Assembly: GCA_016218705.1 (NCBI GenBank)
Contig: JACRDC010000126.1
Span: forward strand, 1-47,566
From: Desulfarculus sp.
GTDB lineage: Bacteria > Desulfobacterota > Desulfarculia > Desulfarculales > Desulfarculaceae
Length of the DNA stretch: 47,566 bases
Direction: 5' to 3'
The notes beneath the pieces were generated by a model. It worked only from the letters and a program-made list of their open reading frames with translations, was not told the DNA's origin and did no database searches. Position 1 is the first letter of the stretch. Every line of letters begins with the position of its first letter. The position numbers and the translations under genes are program-made. Shown here piece after piece: positions 24,168 through 31,948 of this stretch.

Positions 24168-24623
24168 CTAGGCCACCACCCAGACGCAGCAATCGGTGGC
24201 GGTGTGCACCACGGTGCTGCTCACCGAGCCGAAGAGGAACTCCTCGGCCTTGCTCAGGCGGCGGCGTCCCACCACCACGGTGCCGTAGCCTCCTTCAGCC
24301 TGGTAGTCCATGATGACCTGCCCCACGGTGCGGCCGCCGGCCTCCACCAGGTCGGTGGAGAGGTTCTCGCGGGCCAGCCGCGCCTCCACCAGCATGTGGT
24401 AGGCCTGGGCCAGGCGGGCCTCCAGGGCCAGGCGGCGCTCGGCGGCCAGGTCGGCGCGCTGGCCGGGGTCGGGGTGGCTGTCGGGGTCGGGGGGTAGGTA
24501 GACGGCCAGCAGGCGCACCTTGCTGGTGTTGGAGCCGCCCAGCACGCCCGCCAGGTAGCGCAGGGCGTTCAGGCTGGGCTCGGATTCGTCCAGGCCCACC
24601 AGGATGCGGTTCCACAGGATCAT
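24168..24623 (-). CDS. universal stress protein (UspA family)
   Basis: A 151-residue Usp domain starting MILWNRILVGLDESEPSLNA. The C-terminal part reads YGTVVVGRRRLSKAEEFLFGSVSSTVVHTA; the GxxG-9x-G(S/T) nucleotide-binding motif is only partly matched (VVGRRR replaces GxxG), so ATP binding is uncertain. GGGAGGAAG precedes the start. The start codon overlaps the stop of the upstream kinase-like gene by four bases (ATGA), so the pair is translationally coupled. The Usp may be the substrate or effector of the kinase. Confidence 0.88.
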   Translation of the reverse strand: MILWNRILVGLDESEPSLNALRYLAGVLGGSNTSKVRLLAVYLPPDPDSHPDPGQRADLAAERRLALEARLAQAYHMLVEARLARENLSTDLVEAGGRTVGQVIMDYQAEGGYGTVVVGRRRLSKAEEFLFGSVSSTVVHTATDCCVWVVA

Positions 24624-25603
24624 GGCGCTTCCTCCCTGACCGGCTGGGGCAGCTTGGCGATGGCCGGCCGCAGGTCCTCGATCATCTCCTCCACCCGCTC
24701 GTAATAGATGGGGGCGGAGGCGGCGAAGTGCATCAGCACCCGGTTGAGTTCCTCGGGTAGGTAGGGGTAGAGCTTCTTGAGGTTGAAGACGCGGTTGGGG
24801 ATCACCGGCGACAGGTCGCCGGTGTCCAAGAGGTCCAGGGTCTGGGGGCGCTCCTGCTTTATCTGGCGCAGGGTGGGTATGCCCCGGCCCACCACGTAGC
24901 ACAGGACGTTGCCCAGGCCGAAGAGGTCCAAGCCGAAGGGGCTCTGCTTGAAGTCGAAGTTGTAGTCAAAGTCTATCCAGACCCAGCGCTGGTCCTCGTT
25001 GTGCACGAAGATGTGGTCGCGGCGGATGTCGCCGTGGCGCTCGCCCTGGCCGTGCAAAAAGGCGATGGCCTCCAGGGAGCCCAGGAACCTTTCCAACATG
25101 GGGCGCAGCAGGCCGTCGAACCAGGCCCGATGGTCCAGCCGGAGGGCGTCCAGGCGCTTGTCCAGGGACTGGCCGGGCACGCGGTCCAGCACCCGCACCT
25201 GGTTGCCGGAGGGGTCCAGGTGGGTGATGCCCTGCATGAACTGGGGCCGGCCGCGCACCAGCTCCAGAATGCGGGACTCCTTGGCCGGCGAGCGGTAGCA
25301 GCGCACCTTGAGCAGGCCGATGGGCAGATCAAATTCCTCGAAAAAGACCAGCTTGATGAGCTTCTGGGAGCCGTCGGAAAAGTCCAGGGCGCGCTTGACC
25401 CAGTGCTTGGGCTCCTCGTCCAGGCCGAAGCGCCCCTCGTAGGCCACGCCGGTGATGAGATAGCGCCGGCCGTCCAGGCCCAGGACGTCGCCGCGCTCCA
25501 GCTCCATGAACTGGGTGGTGTCGTGGACCAGCCGCACGCGGTCCAGCTTGTTGCCCAGCAGTTCCTCGGCCTGGCGTTTTAGGTCCATGCCCGATGATGG
25601 CAT
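24620..25603 (-). CDS. atypical serine/threonine-kinase-like protein
   Basis: A 327-residue protein with a protein-kinase-like fold. The catalytic loop is HGQGERHGDIRRDHIFV (the catalytic Asp is kept, Lys is replaced by Arg and the Asn by His). The metal loop is WVWIDFDYNFD (DFD in place of DFG). A lysine in QKLIKLVFFEEF suits the ATP-anchoring position. About 90 N-terminal residues precede the kinase lobe. It may be an active atypical kinase or a pseudokinase. The stop overlaps the start of the universal stress protein gene. Two starts are possible, 25603 and 25588. Confidence 0.7.
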   Translation of the reverse strand: MPSSGMDLKRQAEELLGNKLDRVRLVHDTTQFMELERGDVLGLDGRRYLITGVAYEGRFGLDEEPKHWVKRALDFSDGSQKLIKLVFFEEFDLPIGLLKVRCYRSPAKESRILELVRGRPQFMQGITHLDPSGNQVRVLDRVPGQSLDKRLDALRLDHRAWFDGLLRPMLERFLGSLEAIAFLHGQGERHGDIRRDHIFVHNEDQRWVWIDFDYNFDFKQSPFGLDLFGLGNVLCYVVGRGIPTLRQIKQERPQTLDLLDTGDLSPVIPNRVFNLKKLYPYLPEELNRVLMHFAASAPIYYERVEEMIEDLRPAIAKLPQPVREEAP

Positions 25604-25695
25604 GTTTCGGCGATTATTTCCAGGCTGGGGATGGGGCCTGGGGTTGTGGGGAGAGGACCTGCCGGCCTGCCGCCGGCCCCTGGCGCCGCTTGGCC

Positions 25696-27306
25696 TCAGA
25701 CGTGGAACACCGGCACGCTGGGGAAGCGGGTGTGGTCGGTGTGGGGTATGAAGCGCGCCGCCGAGAAGCGGTTCATCAGGGCCTGGTTGACGTTCAGCTC
25801 CAGGTAGGTCAGCCGCTCCACCACGGCCTCCACATCCGGGCGGCTGGCCGGCTCCAGCAGAAGGCGCTGGCAGCCCTTCAAGGACGAGTTGCCCAGGGGC
25901 ACGAAGCGCTCCCGGGGCAGGTCGGGCAGCATGCCCAGGGTGATGGCCGTGGCCGGGTCTATGACGTTGCCAAAGGCCCCGGCCACGAAGAAGGCCGAGA
26001 GGTCCTCGAACTGAAGGCCCACCTCCAGAAGCACCGTGCGCAGGATGGTGTACATGGCCGCCTTGGAGCGCAGCAGGATGTCTATCTCCACCTCGGTGAT
26101 GAGGATGTCGTGGCCGGTGCCGCTCTCAGCCGCTGGCACCACCACGAAGGCCTGGCCCTCGTACTCGGTGGGCACGATGCGCTCGTCGCCGGGGATGAGC
26201 TTGCCGCGCATGTCCATGATGCGCGCCAGGTAGAGCTGGGCCAAAAGCTGCAAGAGCCCCGAGCCGCATAGGCCCTTGGGCCGGGGTGTCTGGCCCTGGG
26301 CATCCGGGATGATCTTGAGCGCCATCTGGCGGGTGGTGGGGTCAATGGCCACGCCCTCCACGGCCCCGGGCTGGGCCAGCATGCCCATCTTGGCCACGCC
26401 GCTCTCCAGGGCCGGGCCGGCGGCGCCGGCGCAGGCCACCAGCCAGTCGCGGTTGCCCAGCACCACCTCGGCGTTGGTGCCCACGTCCACCAGGATGGCC
26501 ACCTTCTCGCGGCGGTGCAGATCGGCGGCCACGATGCCGGCCACCAGGTCGCCGCCGAAGTAGGAACCCACGTTGGGCAACAGCCAGGCCACCGCCCTGG
26601 GCGCCAGGTCCAGGCCCAGATCGCTGGCGAAAAAGGGCGCCGGCCGGTTGACCACCGGGATGTAGGGTTCGCGGCAGATGGATTGGGCGTCCAGGCCCAA
26701 AAAGAAATGGGTCATGGTGGTGTTGCCGGCCCCCACCAGGCCCCGCACCTCCTGGGGCGAGCCGCCGGCCTGGGCGCACATCTGGGCCACCAGTTCGCTG
26801 GTGGCCGCCAGCAGCATGTCCCGCATGCGCTTTAGGCCCGCCGGGGTGGCGGCGGCCAGGATGCGGGTGAGGACGTCGGCGCCCACCTGGGTCTGGGGGT
26901 TCAAGCGGGTGCCCTTGGCCAGCTCGCGGCCATCACGCAGGTCGTGCAGGCTGGCCTGCAAATGGGTGGAGCCGATGTCCAGGGCCACGCCCAGGCCCTC
27001 CTGTCCCCACAGGCGCTCCGGCACCTCGGCGGCGCGGGCCAGGGCCTCGGTGGGGATGGCCTGGCCGCTGGTGTCGCCGGGCTCCACATCCACCAGCACC
27101 GGCCCGGCCGGGCCGGGGGCCAGGCTGGCCGTGACCTGGTGGCCGGCGGCGCGCAAGGTCTGGGCAAAGGGCCACAGCCGCTTGACCGGCGTCTGGGGCC
27201 AGGCGCCGGTCAGCCGGCGCAGGGCCTTGGCCAGGCGGTCCACGGTGGCGGTATTGTCCTTGAGGCTGGGCGGAGTCAGCCGCAGATAGTGCTTGCCAGC
27301 TTCCAT
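25696..27306 (-). CDS. RACo-like ASKHA ATPase (corrinoid-protein reductive activator), no [2Fe-2S] domain
   Basis: A 536-residue protein of the DUF4445/RACo family. The linker and middle domain are followed by an actin-like ATPase region with LGVALDIGSTHLQASLHDL, VGAGNTTMTHFFLGL, VAILVDVGTNAEVVLGN and ACAGAAGPALE. RACo-type proteins use ATP to reduce inactive Co(II) corrinoid proteins, such as CoFeSP of the Wood-Ljungdahl pathway or methyltransferase corrinoids. The usual N-terminal plant-type [2Fe-2S] ferredoxin domain is absent: the gene opens at MEAGKHYLRLTPPSLKDNTA, and no cysteine cluster is seen upstream. A separate electron donor would then be needed. No corrinoid protein gene is adjacent. 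Confidence 0.8.
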   Translation of the reverse strand: MEAGKHYLRLTPPSLKDNTATVDRLAKALRRLTGAWPQTPVKRLWPFAQTLRAAGHQVTASLAPGPAGPVLVDVEPGDTSGQAIPTEALARAAEVPERLWGQEGLGVALDIGSTHLQASLHDLRDGRELAKGTRLNPQTQVGADVLTRILAAATPAGLKRMRDMLLAATSELVAQMCAQAGGSPQEVRGLVGAGNTTMTHFFLGLDAQSICREPYIPVVNRPAPFFASDLGLDLAPRAVAWLLPNVGSYFGGDLVAGIVAADLHRREKVAILVDVGTNAEVVLGNRDWLVACAGAAGPALESGVAKMGMLAQPGAVEGVAIDPTTRQMALKIIPDAQGQTPRPKGLCGSGLLQLLAQLYLARIMDMRGKLIPGDERIVPTEYEGQAFVVVPAAESGTGHDILITEVEIDILLRSKAAMYTILRTVLLEVGLQFEDLSAFFVAGAFGNVIDPATAITLGMLPDLPRERFVPLGNSSLKGCQRLLLEPASRPDVEAVVERLTYLELNVNQALMNRFSAARFIPHTDHTRFPSVPVFHV

Positions 27307-27454
27307 GAGGCGCCCCCAGGGGTGGGATGGTGGCTTGGATGATGGCAGCCGGCGCGCCAAAAGTCAAACCACGGGCCACCGGGCTTGTGTTAACATATTT
27401 TACTCAAACCCAATCCGGCATGTACCCACACCCTGAGGCACGCGGAGGCAGCCC

Positions 27455-28075
27455 ATGAAAAAACCGCAACCAGTACACCGCGTCCCCGCCCTGGCCCTGC
27501 TGTTGGCCCTGGCCCTGATGGCCCTGGCCGGCTGCGTGGCCGATACCTACGACTCCCCCGACTCGCCGGGCCTGGCCCCCTATGGCGACTCGCCCTACGG
27601 CGCCTACCAGAGCTGCCCGCCGGGCATGTACTACGAGCCCACCTCGGGCAACTGCCTGCGCCCAGGGCCGGCCTCCTGCCCGCCGGGCTACCGCTGGGAC
27701 GGCTATCGCAACACCTGCGTGTTCCACGCACCGCCCTCCTGCCCGCCCAACCACCACTGGGACCACCGCCACCGGCGCTGCGTGCACAATCGGCCCGACT
27801 GCCCGCCCGGGCACCGTTGGGACGGCAACCGTTGCGTGCACGCGCGCCCGGACTGTCCGCCCCGCCACCACTGGGATGGCCACCGCTGCGTGGACAACCG
27901 CCGCGACTGCCCGCCCCGCCACCATTGGGACGGCCACCGCTGCGTGGAGGACCGCCGCGACTGCCCGCCTGGCCAGCGCTGGGATGGTGGCCGCTGCGTG
28001 GACGCGCGTCCCCACTGCCCGCCCAATCAGCACTGGGACCACAACCAGCGCCGCTGCCTGCCCAACCCGCGCTAA
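27455..28075 (+). CDS. Cys/His-rich repeat lipoprotein
   Basis: A 206-residue exported lipoprotein with a signal peptide of about 25 residues ending in lipobox LAGC. The mature part consists of eight repeats of 18-21 residues with the pattern CPPxxxWDxxRCV, each with two Cys and several His, Trp and Arg. In an oxidising environment each repeat could close a small disulfide loop; the His/Cys content also suits metal or haem-like ligand binding. The central repeats are nearly identical in DNA. I do not recognise a family with known function. It has its own CACGCGGAGG ribosome-binding site. Confidence 0.75.
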   Translation: MKKPQPVHRVPALALLLALALMALAGCVADTYDSPDSPGLAPYGDSPYGAYQSCPPGMYYEPTSGNCLRPGPASCPPGYRWDGYRNTCVFHAPPSCPPNHHWDHRHRRCVHNRPDCPPGHRWDGNRCVHARPDCPPRHHWDGHRCVDNRRDCPPRHHWDGHRCVEDRRDCPPGQRWDGGRCVDARPHCPPNQHWDHNQRRCLPNPR

Positions 28076-28107
28076 GGGGCCGCTGGGCATCTCCCAAGGC
28101 CAACCAG

Positions 28108-28130
28108 GGGCCGGGCAAACCGCCCGGCCC
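28108..28130 (+). terminator. hairpin downstream of the Cys-rich lipoprotein gene
   Basis: A perfect 9-bp stem GGGCCGGGC/GCCCGGCCC with loop AAACC, followed by TTG only. A possible weak terminator. Confidence 0.45.
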
Positions 28131-28281
28131 TTGCGCTGTGCGGCCGTTTGACTTCAAGATGAAAGAGAAAGCGAGAGCCTAGAAGGCTGTTGAAGAACAG
28201 CCCGGTGGCTGATCCTGGATGCGCCTTTTCAACGTCCCCCTGGAGTGGACTTCGCCATTGGCGGGCAAGGAGGATATGGCT

Positions 28282-28503
28282 ATGACCATGTGGCGATCCG
28301 CGTTGATCCTGGCGCTGGCCTTGCTGCTGTCGGCCTGCGCCAGCCACTACCGCGTGACCACCTACGAGGGCAAGGTCTACGAGACCAAGGGCAAGCCCCA
28401 GTTCGACGAGGACAGCAAGACCTACCGCTTCCAGCCGCGCGGCGAGGGCCAGGTGATCGTCCCCCAAAAGGACGTCAAGGAGATCAAGGAACTGAGTGAC
28501 TAA
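28282..28503 (+). CDS. YgdI/YgdR-family small lipoprotein
   Basis: A 73-residue lipoprotein. A short signal peptide (MTMWRSALILALALLLSAC) is followed by HYRVTTYEGKVYETKGKPQF and GQVIVPQKDVKEIKEL, matching the SH3-like YgdI/YgdR (DUF903) fold. The ATG at 28282 lies eight bases after AAGGAGG and is preferred to the one at 28276. The stop codon TAA is the first three bases of a shortened copy of the window's hairpin repeat. Function of the family is unknown. Confidence 0.8.
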   Translation: MTMWRSALILALALLLSACASHYRVTTYEGKVYETKGKPQFDEDSKTYRFQPRGEGQVIVPQKDVKEIKELSD

Positions 28504-28555
28504 TACCAATACATAGTTGCGACCAACTATTCGTTTGATCGCAACTTTGTAAAAT
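28501..28555 (+). repeat. shortened copy of the 167-bp hairpin repeat
   Basis: It keeps the first 11 bases of copy 1 (TAATACCAATA) and the last hairpin (AGTTGCGA...TATTCGTTTGATCGCAACT) but lacks the four hairpins between. This is what an internal deletion of a terminus-dependent mobile repeat looks like. The stem has two extra mismatches relative to copy 1. Confidence 0.8.
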
Positions 28556-28588
28556 ACCGGGCGCCCGGCCCGGGGGGGGCTAGTGGGC

Positions 28589-28810
28589 TCAGGAGAAGCC
28601 GCCCGAGCCGCACTTGTGGCCGCCGCCGGGGGCCGAGGCCATGCCCAGGCCGCCGCCGCCCTGGCCGGGGCTGGTGGCGAAGCAGGACATGAGCCGGCTG
28701 ATGTCGCCAGACTGGCAGTGGGGGCACTGGATGCCGGAGCCGTCGCCGCCCATCTGCAGGTACTCGAAGTTCTTGCCGCACTTGTTGCATAGGTATTCGT
28801 AGATGGGCAT
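28589..28810 (-). CDS. FmdB-family zinc-ribbon protein
   Basis: A 73-residue protein starting MPIYEYLCNKCGKNFEYLQM, then CPHCQSGDISRLMS, the two CxxC pairs of the FmdB regulatory/zinc-ribbon family (CxxC_CxxC_SSSS type). The tail is Gly-rich with a late Cys (GGGHKCGSGGFS). Function of the family is poorly known; members were named from formamidase gene regulation. GGAGG precedes the start. It stands alone between the lipoprotein and the nitroreductase gene. Confidence 0.9.
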   Translation of the reverse strand: MPIYEYLCNKCGKNFEYLQMGGDGSGIQCPHCQSGDISRLMSCFATSPGQGGGGLGMASAPGGGHKCGSGGFS

Positions 28811-28880
28811 GGCCGCCTCCGTTTGCTATCGGGATTATCGTTAAATCTAGGCCACGCGCCGGTCTTGTCAAGCCCCGGGG

Positions 28881-29789
28881 CTAATCCGGGGGCTCGAACC
28901 AGCGGGGGCTCAGCGGCCAGCGGCCGGCCTGGCGGGCGTAGCGCTCGGCGGGAAAGCCCAGGGCGATGACCGCGTGCACCGTCTCCTGGGGGGCCAGGCC
29001 CAGGTAGGCCCTGATGCCGGGCCGGCGGGCCAGGGCCTCCACGGCGAAACCCACCAGGCAGGTGCCCAGGCCCAGGAGGTGGGCGGCCAGCAGGATGTTC
29101 TGGCTGGCCAGGAGGGCGTCCTCGGCCGGGCAGGAGCCGCCGGGCAGCGAGCCCACCAGGATGGCCGCCGGCGCGCCGTGGAACAGGCGCTCGCGGCCGG
29201 TGGTTCGCCATTCCTCCATGGCCTGGCGCACCGACTGGTGGTGGTCGCGGTAGTAGTTGTCCAGTTGGGGCCGGCCCAGCAGCTTCAGCCCCTGGCGCAG
29301 CCAGGCCTTGGCGGCCAGGCGGTTAAGCTCGGCGAAGAAATCGCCGACGCGCCGGCCCAGGGCCAGCACGGCCTGGCGGCTGGGCAGGATGGTGAAGGTC
29401 CAGAGCTGGCTGTTGGTGCCGCTGGGCGCGGCCTGGCCGGCGGCCACCAGGTCCTCCAGGAGTTCGCGGGGCACGGGGCGCTCCAGATAGTTGCGGCAGG
29501 AGCGGCGGCTGAGCATCAGGCGCAGCAGTTGGGCCGGGTCGCCCTGGCCGGGGGGCAGCCAGGCGCGGTCGGGGGTGAAGCTGTGGAAGGACAGCTCCCG
29601 CAGGCCCTCCACGCGGACCGCTCCCGTGGGGCAGACGGCCTGGCAGTGGCCGCAGCCCAGGGAGCGCTCCCCGGTAACCCGGGCCTTGCCCTCCACCAGG
29701 CTCAGGGTGTCCGAGGGGCAGACCGCCAGGCACAGGCCGCAGCCCGTGCACAGGTCCGGGTCTATGACCGTGGCGACGGGCCGCCTCAC
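28881..29789 (-). CDS. ferredoxin-nitroreductase fusion protein
   Basis: A 302-residue protein. Residues 1-60 form a ferredoxin domain with two [4Fe-4S]-type motifs (CTGCGLCLAVCPSDT and CGHCQAVCPTGA). Residues 80-300 are an FMN-binding nitroreductase domain (SRRSCRNYLERPVPRELLED, AAPSGTNSQLW, LGLGTCLVGF). The fusion lets ferredoxin-level electrons reach the flavin; the substrate is unknown. The start is GTG, overlapping the stop of the upstream cupin gene (GTGA), so both are made together. Such proteins are common in anaerobes. Confidence 0.88.
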   Translation of the reverse strand: MRRPVATVIDPDLCTGCGLCLAVCPSDTLSLVEGKARVTGERSLGCGHCQAVCPTGAVRVEGLRELSFHSFTPDRAWLPPGQGDPAQLLRLMLSRRSCRNYLERPVPRELLEDLVAAGQAAPSGTNSQLWTFTILPSRQAVLALGRRVGDFFAELNRLAAKAWLRQGLKLLGRPQLDNYYRDHHQSVRQAMEEWRTTGRERLFHGAPAAILVGSLPGGSCPAEDALLASQNILLAAHLLGLGTCLVGFAVEALARRPGIRAYLGLAPQETVHAVIALGFPAERYARQAGRWPLSPRWFEPPD

Positions 29790-30151
29790 GGCTGCAAAGT
29801 CAGCTTCTGGGGGCGCTTGACCACGAAGAGCAGCATCTTGAAGCGTTCCTGGGCCTGCAAGGCGTGGGGCACGCCCTCGGGCATGGCCACGGCCTGGCCG
29901 GCCACCGCCCGCACCTCCTGGCCGCCGATGGTGATATGCGCCCGGCCGTCCAGCACCAAGACCAAGGCGTCGGCCAGCACCGAGTGGGCGCTGATGCCCT
30001 CGCCCTGGTCAAAGGCAAACAGCGTCAGGCTAAGGAAGGCGTTCTGGGCCAGGGTGCGGCTGACCACCTGCCCCGGCTGGTACTGCACCAGCTCGGCCAG
30101 CACCTGGGGCTCGGCAAAGGGGATGTTCTTGAGCAGGGCTTCCTTGTCCAT
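29786..30151 (-). CDS. cupin-domain protein
   Basis: A 121-residue single-domain cupin. The first motif contains GISAHSVLADALVLVLDG and the second GQAVAMPEGVPHALQAQ; only part of the usual metal-binding His/Glu set is present. The start has AAGGAGG upstream. It is the first gene of a two-gene operon with the ferredoxin-nitroreductase, overlapping by four bases. A small-molecule binding or stress role is plausible; the sequence does not say which. Confidence 0.82.
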   Translation of the reverse strand: MDKEALLKNIPFAEPQVLAELVQYQPGQVVSRTLAQNAFLSLTLFAFDQGEGISAHSVLADALVLVLDGRAHITIGGQEVRAVAGQAVAMPEGVPHALQAQERFKMLLFVVKRPQKLTLQP

Positions 30152-30244
30152 GGCGGCCTCCTTGGCCGGCGGTGCCGGCGCGCGCGGGGTGTGGTGTTAG
30201 TGTAAGACATGGCGCGCCCCTTGGCCAGGCCCGGCGGCACACCC

Positions 30245-30273
30245 TGGACCTCGGCCCGGCGAGCGCCTATGAT
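30245..30273 (+). promoter_or_regulatory. promoter for the protoglobin histidine kinase gene
   Basis: TGGACC (30245-30250), 17-bp spacer, TATGAT (30268-30273), about 60 bp before the ATG at 30333. Confidence 0.4.
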
Positions 30274-30332
30274 AGGTACTTAGAAGCCGGCGCGCCGCCG
30301 CGCCCCCAGCCAGCCCTCCGGCAGGACAAGCC

Positions 30333-31496
30333 ATGCTCGATTATCCCATGCCCCTGGACCGCCTGCGCTACTTTCAGGACAAGGTGGGGCTCGCCGACCA
30401 GGAACTGGCCCTGGTGGCCCGCCACCGCCAGGTCTTCGTGGTGCGCCACCAGGAGTTCGGGGCCTATTTCCACGGATACTTCATGGGGATACCCCGCACG
30501 CGCCTGATCCTGGAGCAGGGCCACCCCCCGCGCAAGCTGGAGCTGGTGCTGGGGCACTGGTTCGCCCGCCTGTTCAGCGAGGACTTCGGCCAGGGGTTCC
30601 TGCAATACCTGTGGGACAGCGGGCTCAGGCACGTGGAGGTGAACCTGGACCAGCGCTACGTCAACCTGGGCTACACCATCGCCCGCCAGTTCTGCCACCA
30701 GGTGACGGCCCAGGAGGTGCCCCTGGAGGAGCGCCAGCCCCTGTTGGCGGCCATAGACAAGATGCTGGATTTCTGCGTGCTGGTGGCCACCGACTCGCTC
30801 ATCTCGGTCACCGCCCGCTGCGACCGCCAGGTCATCGAGGGCATCGCCCACCAGGTGCGCAACCCGGTGACGGTCATAGGCGGCAACATCAGGCGCTTGC
30901 AAAACCAGGTGGACCGCTCCAGCCCCGCCTACAAGGCCTACCAGATGGTCCTGCAAGAGAACATGCGCCTGGAGCGCATGGTGCAAGACATCGGGGTGTA
31001 CAACGAGCTGTTCCGCGGCGAGCCCCAGCCCCAGGCCGTGGACCTCTCCCTGGCCCTGGGCGCGGCCCTGGAGCGCCTGAAAACCACCTGGGACCTGGGG
31101 CGCTTCCATCTGCGCCTGGCCCTGGACCCCGGGCTGATCCTGGTGCAGTGCGATGCCCGCGACCTGGAGACCATGCTCCGCTACCTCCTGGAGAACTGCC
31201 TGGAGGCCGCCGACCCCAGCGACCCCCGGGTGGAGATCAGCACCCGCCTGGCCGGCCGGGACGACTTCGTGGAGCTGGAGCTGTTCAACACCGGCCGCCC
31301 CCCCAATGAGGAGGAACTGGCCGGCCTGTTCACGCCCTTCAGCTCCACCAAACCCCAGGGCACCGGCTTCGGGCTGCCCATCGCCAGCCTGGCCGCCCGG
31401 CGCAACCTGGGCTTCTTAAGCCTGGCCGGCGGTCTGCACGGCGGCACGGTCAGCCTGGTGCGCCTGCCCCTGGCGCCTGCCCCGACCCGTGACTGA
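30333..31496 (+). CDS. globin-coupled sensor histidine kinase
   Basis: A 387-residue soluble kinase. The first ~170 residues have the protoglobin layout: LADQELALVARHRQVFVVRH, then helices leading to LRHVEVNLDQRYVNLGYTIA, where the His of LRHVEVN is the expected proximal haem ligand. The kinase part has the phospho-His in GIAHQVRNPVTVIGGNIRRL, and the ATP site in LLENCLEAADPSD and GTGFGLPIASLAARR. Globin-coupled sensors respond to O2, NO or CO, a sensible input for an anaerobe. No response regulator is adjacent. A two-span membrane protein and era follow on the same strand. Confidence 0.87.
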   Translation: MLDYPMPLDRLRYFQDKVGLADQELALVARHRQVFVVRHQEFGAYFHGYFMGIPRTRLILEQGHPPRKLELVLGHWFARLFSEDFGQGFLQYLWDSGLRHVEVNLDQRYVNLGYTIARQFCHQVTAQEVPLEERQPLLAAIDKMLDFCVLVATDSLISVTARCDRQVIEGIAHQVRNPVTVIGGNIRRLQNQVDRSSPAYKAYQMVLQENMRLERMVQDIGVYNELFRGEPQPQAVDLSLALGAALERLKTTWDLGRFHLRLALDPGLILVQCDARDLETMLRYLLENCLEAADPSDPRVEISTRLAGRDDFVELELFNTGRPPNEEELAGLFTPFSSTKPQGTGFGLPIASLAARRNLGFLSLAGGLHGGTVSLVRLPLAPAPTRD

Positions 31497-31529
31497 GCCG
31501 GCGGGCGCGCCCCGGGACCGGAGGAGGGC

Positions 31530-31925
31530 ATGACCCACCACCACGACCCCGAAATCTTGCGCATCGAGCGCCGGGCGGCTCGCCACCGCGCCCTGGACCG
31601 CCTGTTGGGCTGCCTTTTATGCGGTCTGGGGGTGCTCTGCCTGGCCCTGGTTATCCCCGTCTGGGGGGGCATACGCTACCTGGTCTACGTGGGCATGGAG
31701 AACTCCCCGGAACTCAGACTGCACACGGGGCTGTTCATGATCCTGACCGGGGTGGTATTGCTGGGCCTGGCCTGGTATTTCTACTATCGGGCCCCCCGCC
31801 TGGAGGACCTGCGGGAATCCTACGCCAAGGCCGAGGCCGCCCGCCGCCAGGCTAGGCAGCGCCTGCGGGCCAAGGTGCTGCGCCAGGGCGGCAAAAACAA
31901 CGGCGGCGGCCAGGCCCGTTACTAG
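31530..31925 (+). CDS. small two-span membrane protein
   Basis: A 131-residue protein with two hydrophobic helices (about residues 24-46 and 66-88) and a basic, Arg/Lys-rich C-terminus (RRQARQRLRAKVLRQ) likely in the cytoplasm. GGAGGAGGG precedes the ATG. It lies 33 bp after the protoglobin kinase and 23 bp before era, probably in one transcript. No family recognised. Confidence 0.7.
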   Translation: MTHHHDPEILRIERRAARHRALDRLLGCLLCGLGVLCLALVIPVWGGIRYLVYVGMENSPELRLHTGLFMILTGVVLLGLAWYFYYRAPRLEDLRESYAKAEAARRQARQRLRAKVLRQGGKNNGGGQARY

Positions 31926-31948
31926 CCCTCACACGAGGCAAGGACCAC

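Noticed and set aside
27600-28060. Short-period repeats as a CRISPR or satellite array
   Set aside because: The repeats are in frame within a lipoprotein gene and encode CPP...RCV units.
28185-28202. GGCTGTT/AACAGCC hairpin as a mobile-element end
   Set aside because: Only 7-bp arms, no partner terminus and no target duplication seen nearby.
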